Shown: piece by piece, positions 1-7,076 of the stretch
How positions within the stretch are numbered: the stretch's first letter is position 1
How the letters are laid out: each line of letters starts with the position of its first letter
From: Phycisphaerae bacterium
GTDB lineage: Bacteria; Planctomycetota; Phycisphaerae; Phycisphaerales; Phycisphaeraceae
Direction of reading: 5' to 3'
DNA length: 12,722 nt
Assembly (NCBI GenBank): GCA_002688155.1
Contig: NZCH01000118.1
Coordinates: forward strand, 1-12,722
The notes under the pieces: generated by a model
Database searches by the model: none
What the model saw: only the letters and a program-made list of their open reading frames with translations
Told to the model about the DNA's origin: nothing
Program-made: the position numbers and the translations under genes

Positions 1-840
1 CCCGCGCAAGAGCAGCGCTTCCGTGGCAAGAAATATCACCGCCATCACGATTACCATCAGCGCCAGCCACGCAGCCGCGGTCCGGTTCGGCATGCCGTAC
101 TGCTGGAACAGCGCGAAGCTGAACGTGTCGAAGTTCATAATTGACACGACACCAAAGTCCGCGATCACGTGCAAGCCGATCAGGAACGCGCCCGTCAGCA
201 TTGCCGGCCTCAACTGCGGCAGGATCACATGCGTGAACACCGCGGGCGGTGAGCTGCCCAGCGTGCGTGCCGACTCCTCGAGCGCCGGGTCAAGCTCGCG
301 CAGCGAAGCACGCAGGTTCAAAAACATGTAGGGGAAGTTGTAGAGGCTCAGCGCCAGAAGAGCACCGAAATAACCGCTTGGCCTTGGAATCGCGATACCG
401 AACAACTGACTGATCACGCCGATTTCGCCACCGAGCGATCGAAACGTGTACGCCATCAGATAGCCGGGCACCACAAGTGGAAGCACGCCCAGCAGCGTGA
501 AGAGCCTGCGTCCCGGCAACGACGTGCAAGTGGTCAGCCAGGCCGCGGGCACCGCCAGCGATACGGTCACCGCCAAAACACCGGCCACCAGCAGCACCGT
601 GTTCAACAGCAACTGCGCATTACGCCAGCGAAACACGATGTCAAACGGGCTGATCTGCTCGTGCGCCAGCGCGTCAGGCACAGGTATCACCACGCGCAAG
701 ACGACATAACCCACCGGTGCCAGCACGCCCAGTGCGCAAAACACCGCCGGCAGTGACAGATACCAAGGCGCTGATCCGCGCGCGCCGCGCCGTGGCTGCC
801 TCAGGTTGACGGCATCAAATTCAGGAACGGTGGGCTCTAT
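1..840 (-). CDS. Ferric-iron type ABC transporter permease, N-terminal half (runs off window)
   Basis: Inner-membrane permease of an iron(III)/thiamine-like ABC importer (FbpB/AfuB type). Reading down from about 840 gives six likely membrane segments, for example PAVFCALGVLAPVGYVVLRV, LLNTVLLVAGVLAVTVSLAV and LFTLLGVLPLVVPGYLMAYT. The cytoplasmic EAA loop that docks on the ATPase reads ELDPALEESARTLGSSP...LPQLRPAM and is followed by VIADFGVVSIMNFDTFSFAL. The ADFG-V motif is typical of the first half of the two-part family of about 530 residues, so the second half should lie beyond base 1. The gene directly follows the binding protein gene and the reading frame overlaps its end, which indicates one operon. 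The start is uncertain. The frame is open from 852, but the first ATG, GTG or TTG is GTG at 744, which would cut into the first membrane segment. ATT846, ATA840 and CTG804 are the alternatives. Family call is firm; start is not. Confidence 0.85.
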   Translation of the reverse strand, partial: MEPTVPEFDAVNLRQPRRGARGSAPWYLSLPAVFCALGVLAPVGYVVLRVVIPVPDALAHEQISPFDIVFRWRNAQLLLNTVLLVAGVLAVTVSLAVPAAWLTTCTSLPGRRLFTLLGVLPLVVPGYLMAYTFRSLGGEIGVISQLFGIAIPRPSGYFGALLALSLYNFPYMFLNLRASLRELDPALEESARTLGSSPPAVFTHVILPQLRPAMLTGAFLIGLHVIADFGVVSIMNFDTFSFALFQQYGMPNRTAAAWLALMVIVMAVIFLATEALLLRG

Positions 841-1862
841 AGCAATTCCGCTTCACGCAGCAGTTTCAGCGTGCCCTCCACGTCCGCGATCGCGTCCAAG
901 TCTACTTTCGGTGCCTTTTCGTTCAACTCCGACGCAGCGGGCAGTGCTTCGGGAACAATGACGTCCTCCGTGACAGGATACTCGAATATTTCGCTGGTGG
1001 TGTACTGTTGCACCGATGGCGAGAGTAGAAACTCGGCGAAGTGCGCAGCGGCCGACTTGTGCCGGGACGTGCTTAGCATGCCCACGCCGGCGACGTTAAT
1101 CAGGTTGCCGATGTCACCGGCCTTGAAAAACGCCTGCTCGACCGGGTATTTGCTGTCCGCCTTCTTGAATCGCAACAGGTAGTAATGGTTGGGCAGCCCC
1201 AGATCGATCTCGCCGTTGGCGATCGCCTGAATGATGGGCGTGTTCTTGGGGTAAACCTGCGCCTTGTTGCGCTTCATTGCGAGAAGCCATGCGAGCGTCT
1301 TCTCGTCGCCGTGCTCGTTGCGCATGGCGGTGACGAACGCGCGGAATGAGGCGTTGGTCGGCGCCCATCCGACGCGGCCGCGCCATTTCGCGTCCGTCAG
1401 GTCGAATACGCTTTCAGGCAACGCATCGACCTTAACTCGTTTCGACGAGTACGCCAGCACGCGCGCCCGGCCGCTGGTCGCGACCCACCGACCCTCCGGG
1501 TTGCGATACCGCTCATGCACAGTCGATAACACCCGGTCAGGCAACACCGCGAAACGACCCACCGCCGTAAGCGCGCCCAGCGCACCGGCATCCTGACTCC
1601 AGAAGATGTCCGCCGAGCTGCGTTTACCCTCCTCCAGCAGCGCCAGCGCCAATTGCGACGTGCTGCCGTACTTGACCTTCACATCAATCCCCGTCTCGCG
1701 CTCAAACTGTCTGACGATCGGCCCAACCAGGCTTTTCTTGCGGCCGCAGTAGAGTACCAGCGTGTCATCCTCAGCCTTGGCCGCACGTGCATTAAACTCG
1801 GTGGCAACGACTGCCACGAGAAACGTTAACACCAGTTTTGACAATATGTTATATTTATACAT
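837..1862 (-). CDS. Ferric-iron ABC transporter substrate-binding protein (FbpA/FutA-like)
   Basis: Periplasmic binding protein that captures Fe(III), or a similar ligand, and delivers it to the permease encoded next. The 341 residues start with a signal peptide (hydrophobic core about residues 9-20, likely cleavage after ARAAKA at residue 30). The mature protein opens with LVLYCGRKKSLVGPIVRQFE and continues with VKYGSTSQLALALLEEG, ADIFWSQDAGALGAL and NHYYLLRF. The adjacent tyrosines Y227 and Y228 sit where FbpA-type proteins place their iron-binding tyrosine pair. The end, DVEGTLKLLREAELL, is a normal family C-terminus, so the gene looks complete. The usual serine or asparagine in the YxGR motif is a cysteine here (C39). 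The start ATG has only a weak GGA about ten bases upstream, with an AT-rich stretch (rc AATAAAATAG) further up that may belong to a promoter. Binding of another anion or metal is possible, but the motifs favour iron. Confidence 0.9.
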   Translation of the reverse strand: MYKYNILSKLVLTFLVAVVATEFNARAAKAEDDTLVLYCGRKKSLVGPIVRQFERETGIDVKVKYGSTSQLALALLEEGKRSSADIFWSQDAGALGALTAVGRFAVLPDRVLSTVHERYRNPEGRWVATSGRARVLAYSSKRVKVDALPESVFDLTDAKWRGRVGWAPTNASFRAFVTAMRNEHGDEKTLAWLLAMKRNKAQVYPKNTPIIQAIANGEIDLGLPNHYYLLRFKKADSKYPVEQAFFKAGDIGNLINVAGVGMLSTSRHKSAAAHFAEFLLSPSVQQYTTSEIFEYPVTEDVIVPEALPAASELNEKAPKVDLDAIADVEGTLKLLREAELL

Positions 1863-1979
1863 GCGGCATTTCCAAGCTACCGGGCGCCCACTATTTTATT
1901 GAGACCCATTCGCAACTGTGGCGGATTTGGGCAATGGTAGCGAGATGATCGCGTCTGTCAAGCCTGCGTCGACGGCAGC

Positions 1980-2343
1980 AAACGCGTCACGAAACTTTTC
2001 AGCCCGGTGGGGTACGAGGCGTAACCGCAAGTGGCGACATAATAAATTCAGACCCTGTCGGCAACGAAGAGGGTTTCGATCCTGAACCGCGCCGACAGAA
2101 AAGATTACCTGGACATCGCTGCGATCCTTCAACACGGCACAACGCTCGCCTGGACATTGGGCACCGCACAGCGGTGATGGTGGCAACTTCAATGCCCCCG
2201 CGATGCTCAAAGCGCTCACGTACTACGGTGATGGTGATCTGCCGACCGTTGCGGATGACATGGTTTTATGCCCGACGGCGGCCACGTTGAATGTCAGACG
2301 AATTCCAGATGCGGTTGTTCGGTCTCGAAGCGTCGTGCACTGA
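1980..2343 (+). pseudogene. Degenerate AbiEii/AbiGii-like nucleotidyltransferase remnant
   Basis: No intact reading frame exists here, but two plus-strand frames join into a recognisable family C-terminus. Frame one gives VTKLFSPVGYEA, a stop at 2022, PQVAT, stops at 2040 and 2043, then IQTLSATKRVSILNRADRKD and YLDIAAILQHG, ending at TGA 2175. The next frame continues with FNAPAMLKALTYYGDGDLPT and ends at TGA 2341. This order (VAS-LATKL, KDYLDIAALL, F-P--ALKAL-YFGDGDLP) is what I recall from short proteins annotated as nucleotidyltransferase AbiEii/AbiGii toxin family. In type IV toxin-antitoxin systems such enzymes are the toxins. The three in-frame stops, the frameshift near 2175-2195 and the missing N-terminal catalytic half mark it as dead. 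No antitoxin gene is seen beside it. Boundaries are approximate. The family name rests on recalled similarity, but the decay itself is visible. Confidence 0.6.
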
Positions 2344-2387
2344 TGGGCATGGCGCCCGGACCATGACCGCCGATCGCCGTTTTACGA

Positions 2388-2846
2388 TCAATCATCCGGT
2401 GCCGTGAGCCAGGCATCGACGTCGCGTGCGTAGTCATGGATTTCGTCGGCAGAGAAAAACAGCGCCAATTCGCGTTGCGCGGACTCGGCGCTGTCGGAGC
2501 CGTGGACCAGGTTGAACGATCGGCTATTGGAAAAGTCGCCGCGGATCGTGCCTGGCTCAGCCTCCCAGCCGGTGGTTTTGCCCATCAGCTTCCGCGCCGT
2601 GGCGACCGCGTTCGTGCCGCGCACGGCCAACACCATGACCGGACAACTGGTGATAAACGCGATCAGCCCGTCGTAGAATGGCTTACCCACGTGCTCAGCG
2701 TAATGCCTGGACGCCAGGTCGGAGTCGATCCGAATCAGCTTCGCGCCGACGATCCTGAACCCTTTGTCCTCGAACCGGAAGATGATCCGGCCCATCAGGC
2801 CTCGTTGAACGGCGTCGGGTTTGAGTATGAGTAGTGTCGTTTCCAT
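2388..2846 (-). CDS. ndk: Nucleoside diphosphate kinase
   Basis: Cytoplasmic enzyme that moves the gamma phosphate from ATP to other (deoxy)nucleoside diphosphates through a phosphohistidine, balancing the NTP and dNTP pools. The 152 residues match the usual length of 140-155. Visible family features are the start METTLLILKPDAVQRGLMGR with the nucleotide-site lysine K9, HYAEHVGKPFYDGLIAF, ARKLMG with R85, EAEPGTIRGDF, and the active-site block NLVHGSD with catalytic H115. The start is supported by a good Shine-Dalgarno GGGAAG (2853-2858, minus strand) six bases before ATG. The gene stands alone on the minus strand: a spacer of about 470 bases separates it from the upstream fusion gene and a pseudogene lies downstream. 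No convincing promoter was found upstream. The segment KTTGWEAEPG departs slightly from the common TNPLEAAPG but keeps the PGTIRGDF that matters. Confidence 0.97.
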   Translation of the reverse strand: METTLLILKPDAVQRGLMGRIIFRFEDKGFRIVGAKLIRIDSDLASRHYAEHVGKPFYDGLIAFITSCPVMVLAVRGTNAVATARKLMGKTTGWEAEPGTIRGDFSNSRSFNLVHGSDSAESAQRELALFFSADEIHDYARDVDAWLTAPDD

Positions 2847-2852
2847 GCGGTG

Positions 2853-2858
2853 CTTCCC
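2853..2858 (-). promoter_or_regulatory. Ribosome-binding site of ndk
   Basis: On the minus strand GGGAAG lies six bases upstream of the ndk ATG. It is the clearest Shine-Dalgarno match in the window and fixes the ndk start. Confidence 0.6.
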
Positions 2859-2951
2859 ATGCGGCGGTGTGTGATTCGTCGAAGGTCGTGCGTAGGCCGC
2901 ACTGCGAACACAAGTTTAACAGCGCGGCTGCGTTTGGCGCGTTGCGGGCTT

Positions 2952-2971
2952 TTGTGACAATAACGTCATAA
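2952..2971. promoter_or_regulatory. Palindrome in ndk upstream region, possible operator
   Basis: The arms TTGTGAC and GTCATAA flank a six-base centre (AATAAC) and match at six of seven positions. The TGTGA half resembles a CRP-family half-site, but the spacing between TGTGA and TCATA is eight bases instead of six, so it is not a standard CRP or FNR site. It lies about 105 bases upstream of ndk and 13 bases before a possible small plus-strand gene. A transcription factor site is possible; chance is also possible. Confidence 0.25.
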
Positions 2972-2983
2972 AGGCGGGTGCCG

Positions 2984-3100
2984 TTGGACACGGCATTCAC
3001 AGGGATTCTGCTGCTGCTGCCGCTGGCGCTGAGCCCTGGAGGCATGGCATACGTGTGGCGGCGTGCGCTTCGCAAGGGTAAGGGTGACCTGGCCACGTAA
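2984..3100 (+). CDS. Possible 38-residue single-pass membrane peptide
   Basis: A TTG-started frame reads (M)DTAFTGILLLLPLALSPGG followed by MAYVWRRALRKGKGDLAT and TAA. That is one hydrophobic segment (about residues 5-17) followed by a basic, probably cytoplasmic tail, a common layout for small membrane proteins. An AAGGCGG stretch (2971-2977) sits six bases before the TTG and could serve as ribosome-binding site. A GTG three codons upstream would also work, but lies too close to it. No family is recognised. It sits in the spacer between ndk and the fusion gene, on the opposite strand to both. The next frame, ATG 3124 to TGA 3291 (MYSNHSAQFLVDPQSDLTTV...), has no ribosome-binding site. It might be an unrelated chance frame or a frameshifted continuation. 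Evidence is composition and layout only. Confidence 0.3.
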   Translation: MDTAFTGILLLLPLALSPGGMAYVWRRALRKGKGDLAT

Positions 3101-3318
3101 AGACACGGTCGCTGGTCCAATGCATGTACAGCAATCATTCGGCGCAGTTTCTTGTCGATCCGCAGAGCGACCTGACGACGGTGGATCGCCGGATCTGGCC
3201 GTCTGATGCGTACGGACACGATCTGGCGCTGTTCGGTGTTGAAGTTGATCCCGTCTGCGGGTCCCCGGCAGGCGATGGCGATCATCATTGAGTCGGCGTA
3301 ACCGTAGTGCGTGAACTG

Positions 3319-6300
3319 CTATTCAATCACCACGCCCGCGTATCCCACGACGCGCGACGTGTCGCCGGAAACGGCGGCACTGTTGGTGTAGTCGATGTGT
3401 TCGAGTTGCAAATCGGGCGTTGCCGCCTGCAGGGCGCGCATGACGGTGACGGCGGGGACCATGCCACACATGCTGATGTCGTTGTTGATGCACGTGCCGT
3501 AAAGTTTTTGCGGATCGCCGGTGAGCATGGCATTCACAGCGAGCATGTCGCGACGGCGGTTCTCCTGTTCATTGGCAAAATGGTTCATGTCGCTGGAGAT
3601 GACCAGCAGCGGCGCGGTGGTGTCGCGCTGCTTGATTTCGTTTCCGAGCGTGGCGATCGCCGTGGCCAGTTCATCCGCCACGTTGTAATTCACACCACCG
3701 ATGACGATTGGCAGCACGGTGACGTTGCGGTTGATTCGATAGAGGAATGGAACGATGACCTCCGAGCCGTGCTCCATGCCGTGTGCGTCGGGCTCAAGTT
3801 CAAACTGGGGTGCCAACTCCGCAAGACGGCGCGCCCAGTCGTGCGCGACGGGTACGGTCGCTCCTGGAATCTGCCAGGACCTGTGCGGCGCGATCGACAA
3901 TGGCGAGCCGTAAGACGTGTGCTTGGGACCGATGATGATTGCCAGATCCGGCACAGTCACGCGCGCGATTGTTTTCGCCAGCGTGTCACCGCAGAAGATC
4001 CAGCCCGCGTGCGGCAGCATGACGGCGCGGTAAGGTCGGACGGTTACTTTACCCGCAGTCGCGAGATGTTGATCGATCGCGCGTACCATTTCGTTGGGGT
4101 TACCTGGGTAAAACTGATTCGCGCGCGCGGGTGGCCGGACGTCCGATGAGGTTGCGGCATTCGACATGGGGTGGCCCTTCGCGCTTTTCGCCTGGTGGGG
4201 GACCTTGGGTTTCTGCGATGCCGCGGCGCCCGCCTGGTGGGGCTCGTACGCGACGGACGAAAATGCGATCAATTGAGCGTCGAGTTTTCCCAACTGTTGC
4301 GGGGCAACCTTCATCACGCGCAGCGCTTCGGAGAACTTTTCACGCCGGTCGTTGCGGCGCGGAACGATGAGCGTCCAGTTGTCGCCGACGCGCGCGAACG
4401 CCGCCCTGCCCGCGAGCACATCGCATCGGGCCGGGTAATCCTCCACGGCAACGGGCACGGGTTCCCACAGTACCGTCAACCGCGCGATCGGCTCCACCGG
4501 CTTGCCCTGACTGTCGAGCGTAGTGCGCAATGACCGTGCCGCGACGCGAGCCAACTCCCACAGGCACATGTTCGGACTGATCGCCGTTGCGCCCACACCT
4601 GACTGCGTCTGCAAGTACAAACCCAGCTCGTGCGTGAATGTTTCGTTAAATCGCTCATGGCCGTCACCCCCCGGCTCGGCACCGTGTACCCAGGCGTTGA
4701 TCGCATCGAGCAATGATTCAAAGTCAGATTGCTCCAGAACCCGCGCGTCAAACTGCAGTTGCGGCGCCGCGTCATGCAGCAGGTTGGCGCGAAAGGACAT
4801 CAGCTTCGCGTTCGAATCACGCCGCCATGTGTCCGGCGGCAGGTTCGCCTTAACGCACACGCGGTCGAGGAACGTGGTCGTGTTCCAGCCGTTCTGCGTC
4901 GCCACGTGCGGCAAGAGCAGGCCGCGCCCGCGCGGATGGTGAATGACCAGGCCGTGCGTGCCGACCGCAATGTGATCGGCGATAGCCGGCCCGGCCGCGT
5001 CGATCCAGACCGGCTCGAACATCAGCGACACTTCCACGTTGAGGTACGGCAACTCTGCGGGCGTGACGGCGGGAAATCGTGTGTCGCGCAGCGCGGTTTC
5101 GGGCGCAACGGCGGCGAGCATCGGCGCGAGCGCTGACCCGGCCTGCGCGTTGCTCATGTCGTTCGGTGTCGACCCGGCGCCCCACTGACCGCGGCAGCCA
5201 CGCAGCATGGTCGGGCGACGCAGCGACACGAACAGGCCAAACGTCGGCGCGTCCGCGATCCGTGGCGGCAGTATCGCGGCCGGTTGCTTGTCCTGCACGG
5301 CGGCCTCGCAAAGGGCGCGTGTGTATGCCACGATCGCTCGTTGTTCGTCGCCGGTTAACTCGACTCTGGGCGCGGTGGCGGTCGAAGTTGCCGTGGCGGT
5401 TTGCGAAACCACGCGGTCGGTGTCCACGGGTGCGCCTTTGGCGTTACCGTGATGCGCGATAGGTCTGTCCTTTTGTGCAAGTTCGCGCGCTTTGCGCTGT
5501 GTGATTGACTCGCCTTGTTTGATCTTGCCGTCCGCGAGCGCCTTTTGCGCTTCGATGCGCTTGACGGTTTTGCTGCTGCGGCGTTTGGGCGCTTCGACCG
5601 TGATGTTGACGTAATGCTCTTTGTCGTGAATGCGAATGGGCACGCGTCTGCGGCCCCAGTCGCCTTTGGTCTGCTCGAACACGCCCGGGATGACCGTGTC
5701 GCAGAACTGGCACCGGTTGCCGGTGAGGTTGTACTCGCTCAACTCGTACCAGTCGCGGCCGATCAGCATCTTTGCGCAGTTATGGCAGTACGTGCTCTGC
5801 CGCAGTTTGTCGTCGACGTTTCCGGTGTACGCGTACTTGATGCCCAGATCGAGCGCTTGCTGACGCGCGCGGATCAGCGTTTCATGCGGCGTCGCCGGTT
5901 TGTCGAGCATTTTGAAATCAGGGTGAAACGCCGTAAAGTGAATCGGCACGTCGTCGCCGAGTTCGTCAACGATCCATTTGCACATGTCATCAATTTCACC
6001 CGACGAGTCGTTCTCCGTCGGGATGATCAGGTTTGTGATCTCGAACCATACATCCGTTGAGTGTTTGAGCCATTTGAGCGTGTCGAGCACGGGCTGCAGG
6101 TGCGATAGCGTGACGTACTTGTAAAACAATTCGGTGAACGCTTTGAGGTCGACGTTGGCGGCGTCGATGAACTCGTAGAACTCATCGCGCGCCTGCTCGG
6201 TGATGTAACCCGCCGTCACGGCGACCGTCTTGATGCCTTCGGCGCGGCACAATCGGGCGATGTCGATCGCGTACTCTGCGAAGATGACCGGGTCGTTGTA

Positions 6301-6711
6301 GGTAAACGCGATCGACCGGCAGTTGGCCTGCTTACACGCCTCGACGATCGCCTCGGGCGTGCCCTCGTTGCAGACGGTGTCCATCTCCCGGCTCTTGGAA
6401 ATATCCCAGTTCTGGCAGAACTTGCACCCGAGGTTGCACCCGGCGGTGCCGAATGACAGGACTGGCGTGCCGGGAATAAAATGGTTCAGGGGCTTTTTTT
6501 CGATGGGGTCAATGCAGAACCCGCTGCTTCGTCCGTACGTAGTAAGCACCATCTTGCCGTCGTCGTTCGCGCGCACGTAACAGAACCCGCGCTTGCCCGG
6601 GGCGATCTTGCAGTAGCGAGGGCACAGGTCACAGACGATTTTGTCGTCTTCGGGATGCCACCACCGTGCTGGTGGCGGTTCTAGCGTTCTTGTGGTTTGT
6701 GCGGCGGTCAT
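3319..6711 (-). CDS. AmmeMemoRadiSam three-domain fusion: radical SAM (AmrS) - AMMECR1 (AmrA) - Memo (AmrB)
   Basis: One frame of 1130 residues joins the three partners of the AmmeMemoRadiSam system, which are usually separate genes; the reaction of the system is not established. Residues about 20-355 are a radical SAM enzyme related to pyruvate formate-lyase activases. The 4Fe-4S motif CNLGCKFC has C92, C96 and C99. Additional cysteines are CDLCPRYC...GFC (27, 30, 34, 44) and YCHNC/CQFC (309, 312, 334, 337). A basic, then Thr/Ala-rich linker follows (about 356-450). Residues about 451-640 are AMMECR1, with LRGCRG (503-508) and FLDRVCVKANLPPDTWR (614-630). Residues 645-825 are unassigned. Residues about 860-1130 are Memo, with LPHAGW (H901), GPKH (H931), EHGSE (H981), SSDMNHF (H1044) and MCGMVP (C1082) in the metal-site positions. 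No Shine-Dalgarno precedes ATG 6711, but a TATAAT lies about 30 bases upstream. The frame is intact throughout, so this is a true fusion. Confidence 0.95.
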   Translation of the reverse strand: MTAAQTTRTLEPPPARWWHPEDDKIVCDLCPRYCKIAPGKRGFCYVRANDDGKMVLTTYGRSSGFCIDPIEKKPLNHFIPGTPVLSFGTAGCNLGCKFCQNWDISKSREMDTVCNEGTPEAIVEACKQANCRSIAFTYNDPVIFAEYAIDIARLCRAEGIKTVAVTAGYITEQARDEFYEFIDAANVDLKAFTELFYKYVTLSHLQPVLDTLKWLKHSTDVWFEITNLIIPTENDSSGEIDDMCKWIVDELGDDVPIHFTAFHPDFKMLDKPATPHETLIRARQQALDLGIKYAYTGNVDDKLRQSTYCHNCAKMLIGRDWYELSEYNLTGNRCQFCDTVIPGVFEQTKGDWGRRRVPIRIHDKEHYVNITVEAPKRRSSKTVKRIEAQKALADGKIKQGESITQRKARELAQKDRPIAHHGNAKGAPVDTDRVVSQTATATSTATAPRVELTGDEQRAIVAYTRALCEAAVQDKQPAAILPPRIADAPTFGLFVSLRRPTMLRGCRGQWGAGSTPNDMSNAQAGSALAPMLAAVAPETALRDTRFPAVTPAELPYLNVEVSLMFEPVWIDAAGPAIADHIAVGTHGLVIHHPRGRGLLLPHVATQNGWNTTTFLDRVCVKANLPPDTWRRDSNAKLMSFRANLLHDAAPQLQFDARVLEQSDFESLLDAINAWVHGAEPGGDGHERFNETFTHELGLYLQTQSGVGATAISPNMCLWELARVAARSLRTTLDSQGKPVEPIARLTVLWEPVPVAVEDYPARCDVLAGRAAFARVGDNWTLIVPRRNDRREKFSEALRVMKVAPQQLGKLDAQLIAFSSVAYEPHQAGAAASQKPKVPHQAKSAKGHPMSNAATSSDVRPPARANQFYPGNPNEMVRAIDQHLATAGKVTVRPYRAVMLPHAGWIFCGDTLAKTIARVTVPDLAIIIGPKHTSYGSPLSIAPHRSWQIPGATVPVAHDWARRLAELAPQFELEPDAHGMEHGSEVIVPFLYRINRNVTVLPIVIGGVNYNVADELATAIATLGNEIKQRDTTAPLLVISSDMNHFANEQENRRRDMLAVNAMLTGDPQKLYGTCINNDISMCGMVPAVTVMRALQAATPDLQLEHIDYTNSAAVSGDTSRVVGYAGVVIE
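4165..4180 (-). promoter_or_regulatory. Possible internal ribosome-binding site and start for a free Memo protein
   Basis: Inside the fusion gene, GAAGGG (4175-4180, minus strand) lies seven bases before an in-frame ATG (4165-4167, residue M849). The ATG falls in the low-complexity linker, just before the Memo domain (MSNAATSSDVRPPARANQFY). Initiation here would give a free Memo of 282 residues, close to the usual size of a stand-alone Memo protein. The AAGG core match is modest, so this may only be a relic of the gene junction before fusion. Confidence 0.35.
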
Positions 6712-7076
6712 GGCTGGAACTTTGTTCGCTCTTGAACGTCATTATACGTTGGATGGTGTGTGCCATACCTGTAACTGATTCGTTCACGAGCAGTGGCGTT
6801 CGAACGCGGAAAAGTTCTGAGCGCGCGCTTCACAATGCCAGCTGGCGCGCCTAGCATGCTTTGACGAGCGGCTGTGAAGCAGACGTTGCCGCGACATATC
6901 GCCACGCGTGTCTGGTGGTTTCAGGACCGAAGCGGGGTGCGGTTGTTGCAAGGTAGGGATGCGAAACAGGGGCGAGGGCTTGTCGCTCGCGCAATGCGCA
7001 GAGACCGCCGAACAGGCGTGCGACGGCCGATACGCGGTTAAACGCGCTGAATCAACAAGGAAAGGCGCCACGGGCT
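6712..7076. other. Divergent intergenic region between the fusion gene and the small SH3-like gene
   Basis: This stretch of 365 bases separates genes that run away from each other. No frame with family-like content was found on either strand; the short frames present are arginine- and cysteine-rich chance frames. It holds a perfect -10 box for the minus-strand gene near its left end and an AAGGAAAGG purine stretch at its right end, ahead of the small plus-strand gene. It probably contains both promoters. Confidence 0.6.
6741..6746 (-). promoter_or_regulatory. Likely -10 box for the AmmeMemoRadiSam fusion gene
   Basis: The minus strand reads TATAAT exactly, in otherwise GC-rich DNA, with its last base 29 bases before the ATG at 6711. 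This would give a short leader of about 20 bases. The hexamer at the right distance for -35 (GGTATG, 17 bases upstream) is a poor match, so the promoter may be of an extended or activator-dependent kind. Confidence 0.4.

Noticed and set aside
1896..2219. Minus-strand open frame of 107 codons upstream of the iron-binding protein gene
   Set aside because: It is antisense to the AbiEii-like remnant, whose plus-strand translation shows real family blocks.
2952..2971. CRP or FNR binding site
   Set aside because: The half-site resembles TGTGA, but the spacer is eight instead of six bases and it does not fit TTGAT-N4-ATCAA.
2695..3288. Minus-strand open frame of 197 codons upstream of and overlapping ndk
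   Set aside because: It overlaps ndk by about 150 bases in another frame, is Arg- and Pro-rich, and has no ribosome-binding site. The CSQCG stretch near its middle is too little to call a zinc protein.
3307..4149. Plus-strand open frame of 280 codons opposite the Memo domain
   Set aside because: Antisense of the Memo part, which has all its metal-site motifs. The frame has low-complexity Val, Asp and His content.
837..6711. Functional link between the iron importer and the AmmeMemoRadiSam fusion (Memo and radical SAM need iron)
   Set aside because: They share a strand, but a pseudogene, ndk and two long spacers separate them; nothing in the sequence supports a joint operon.
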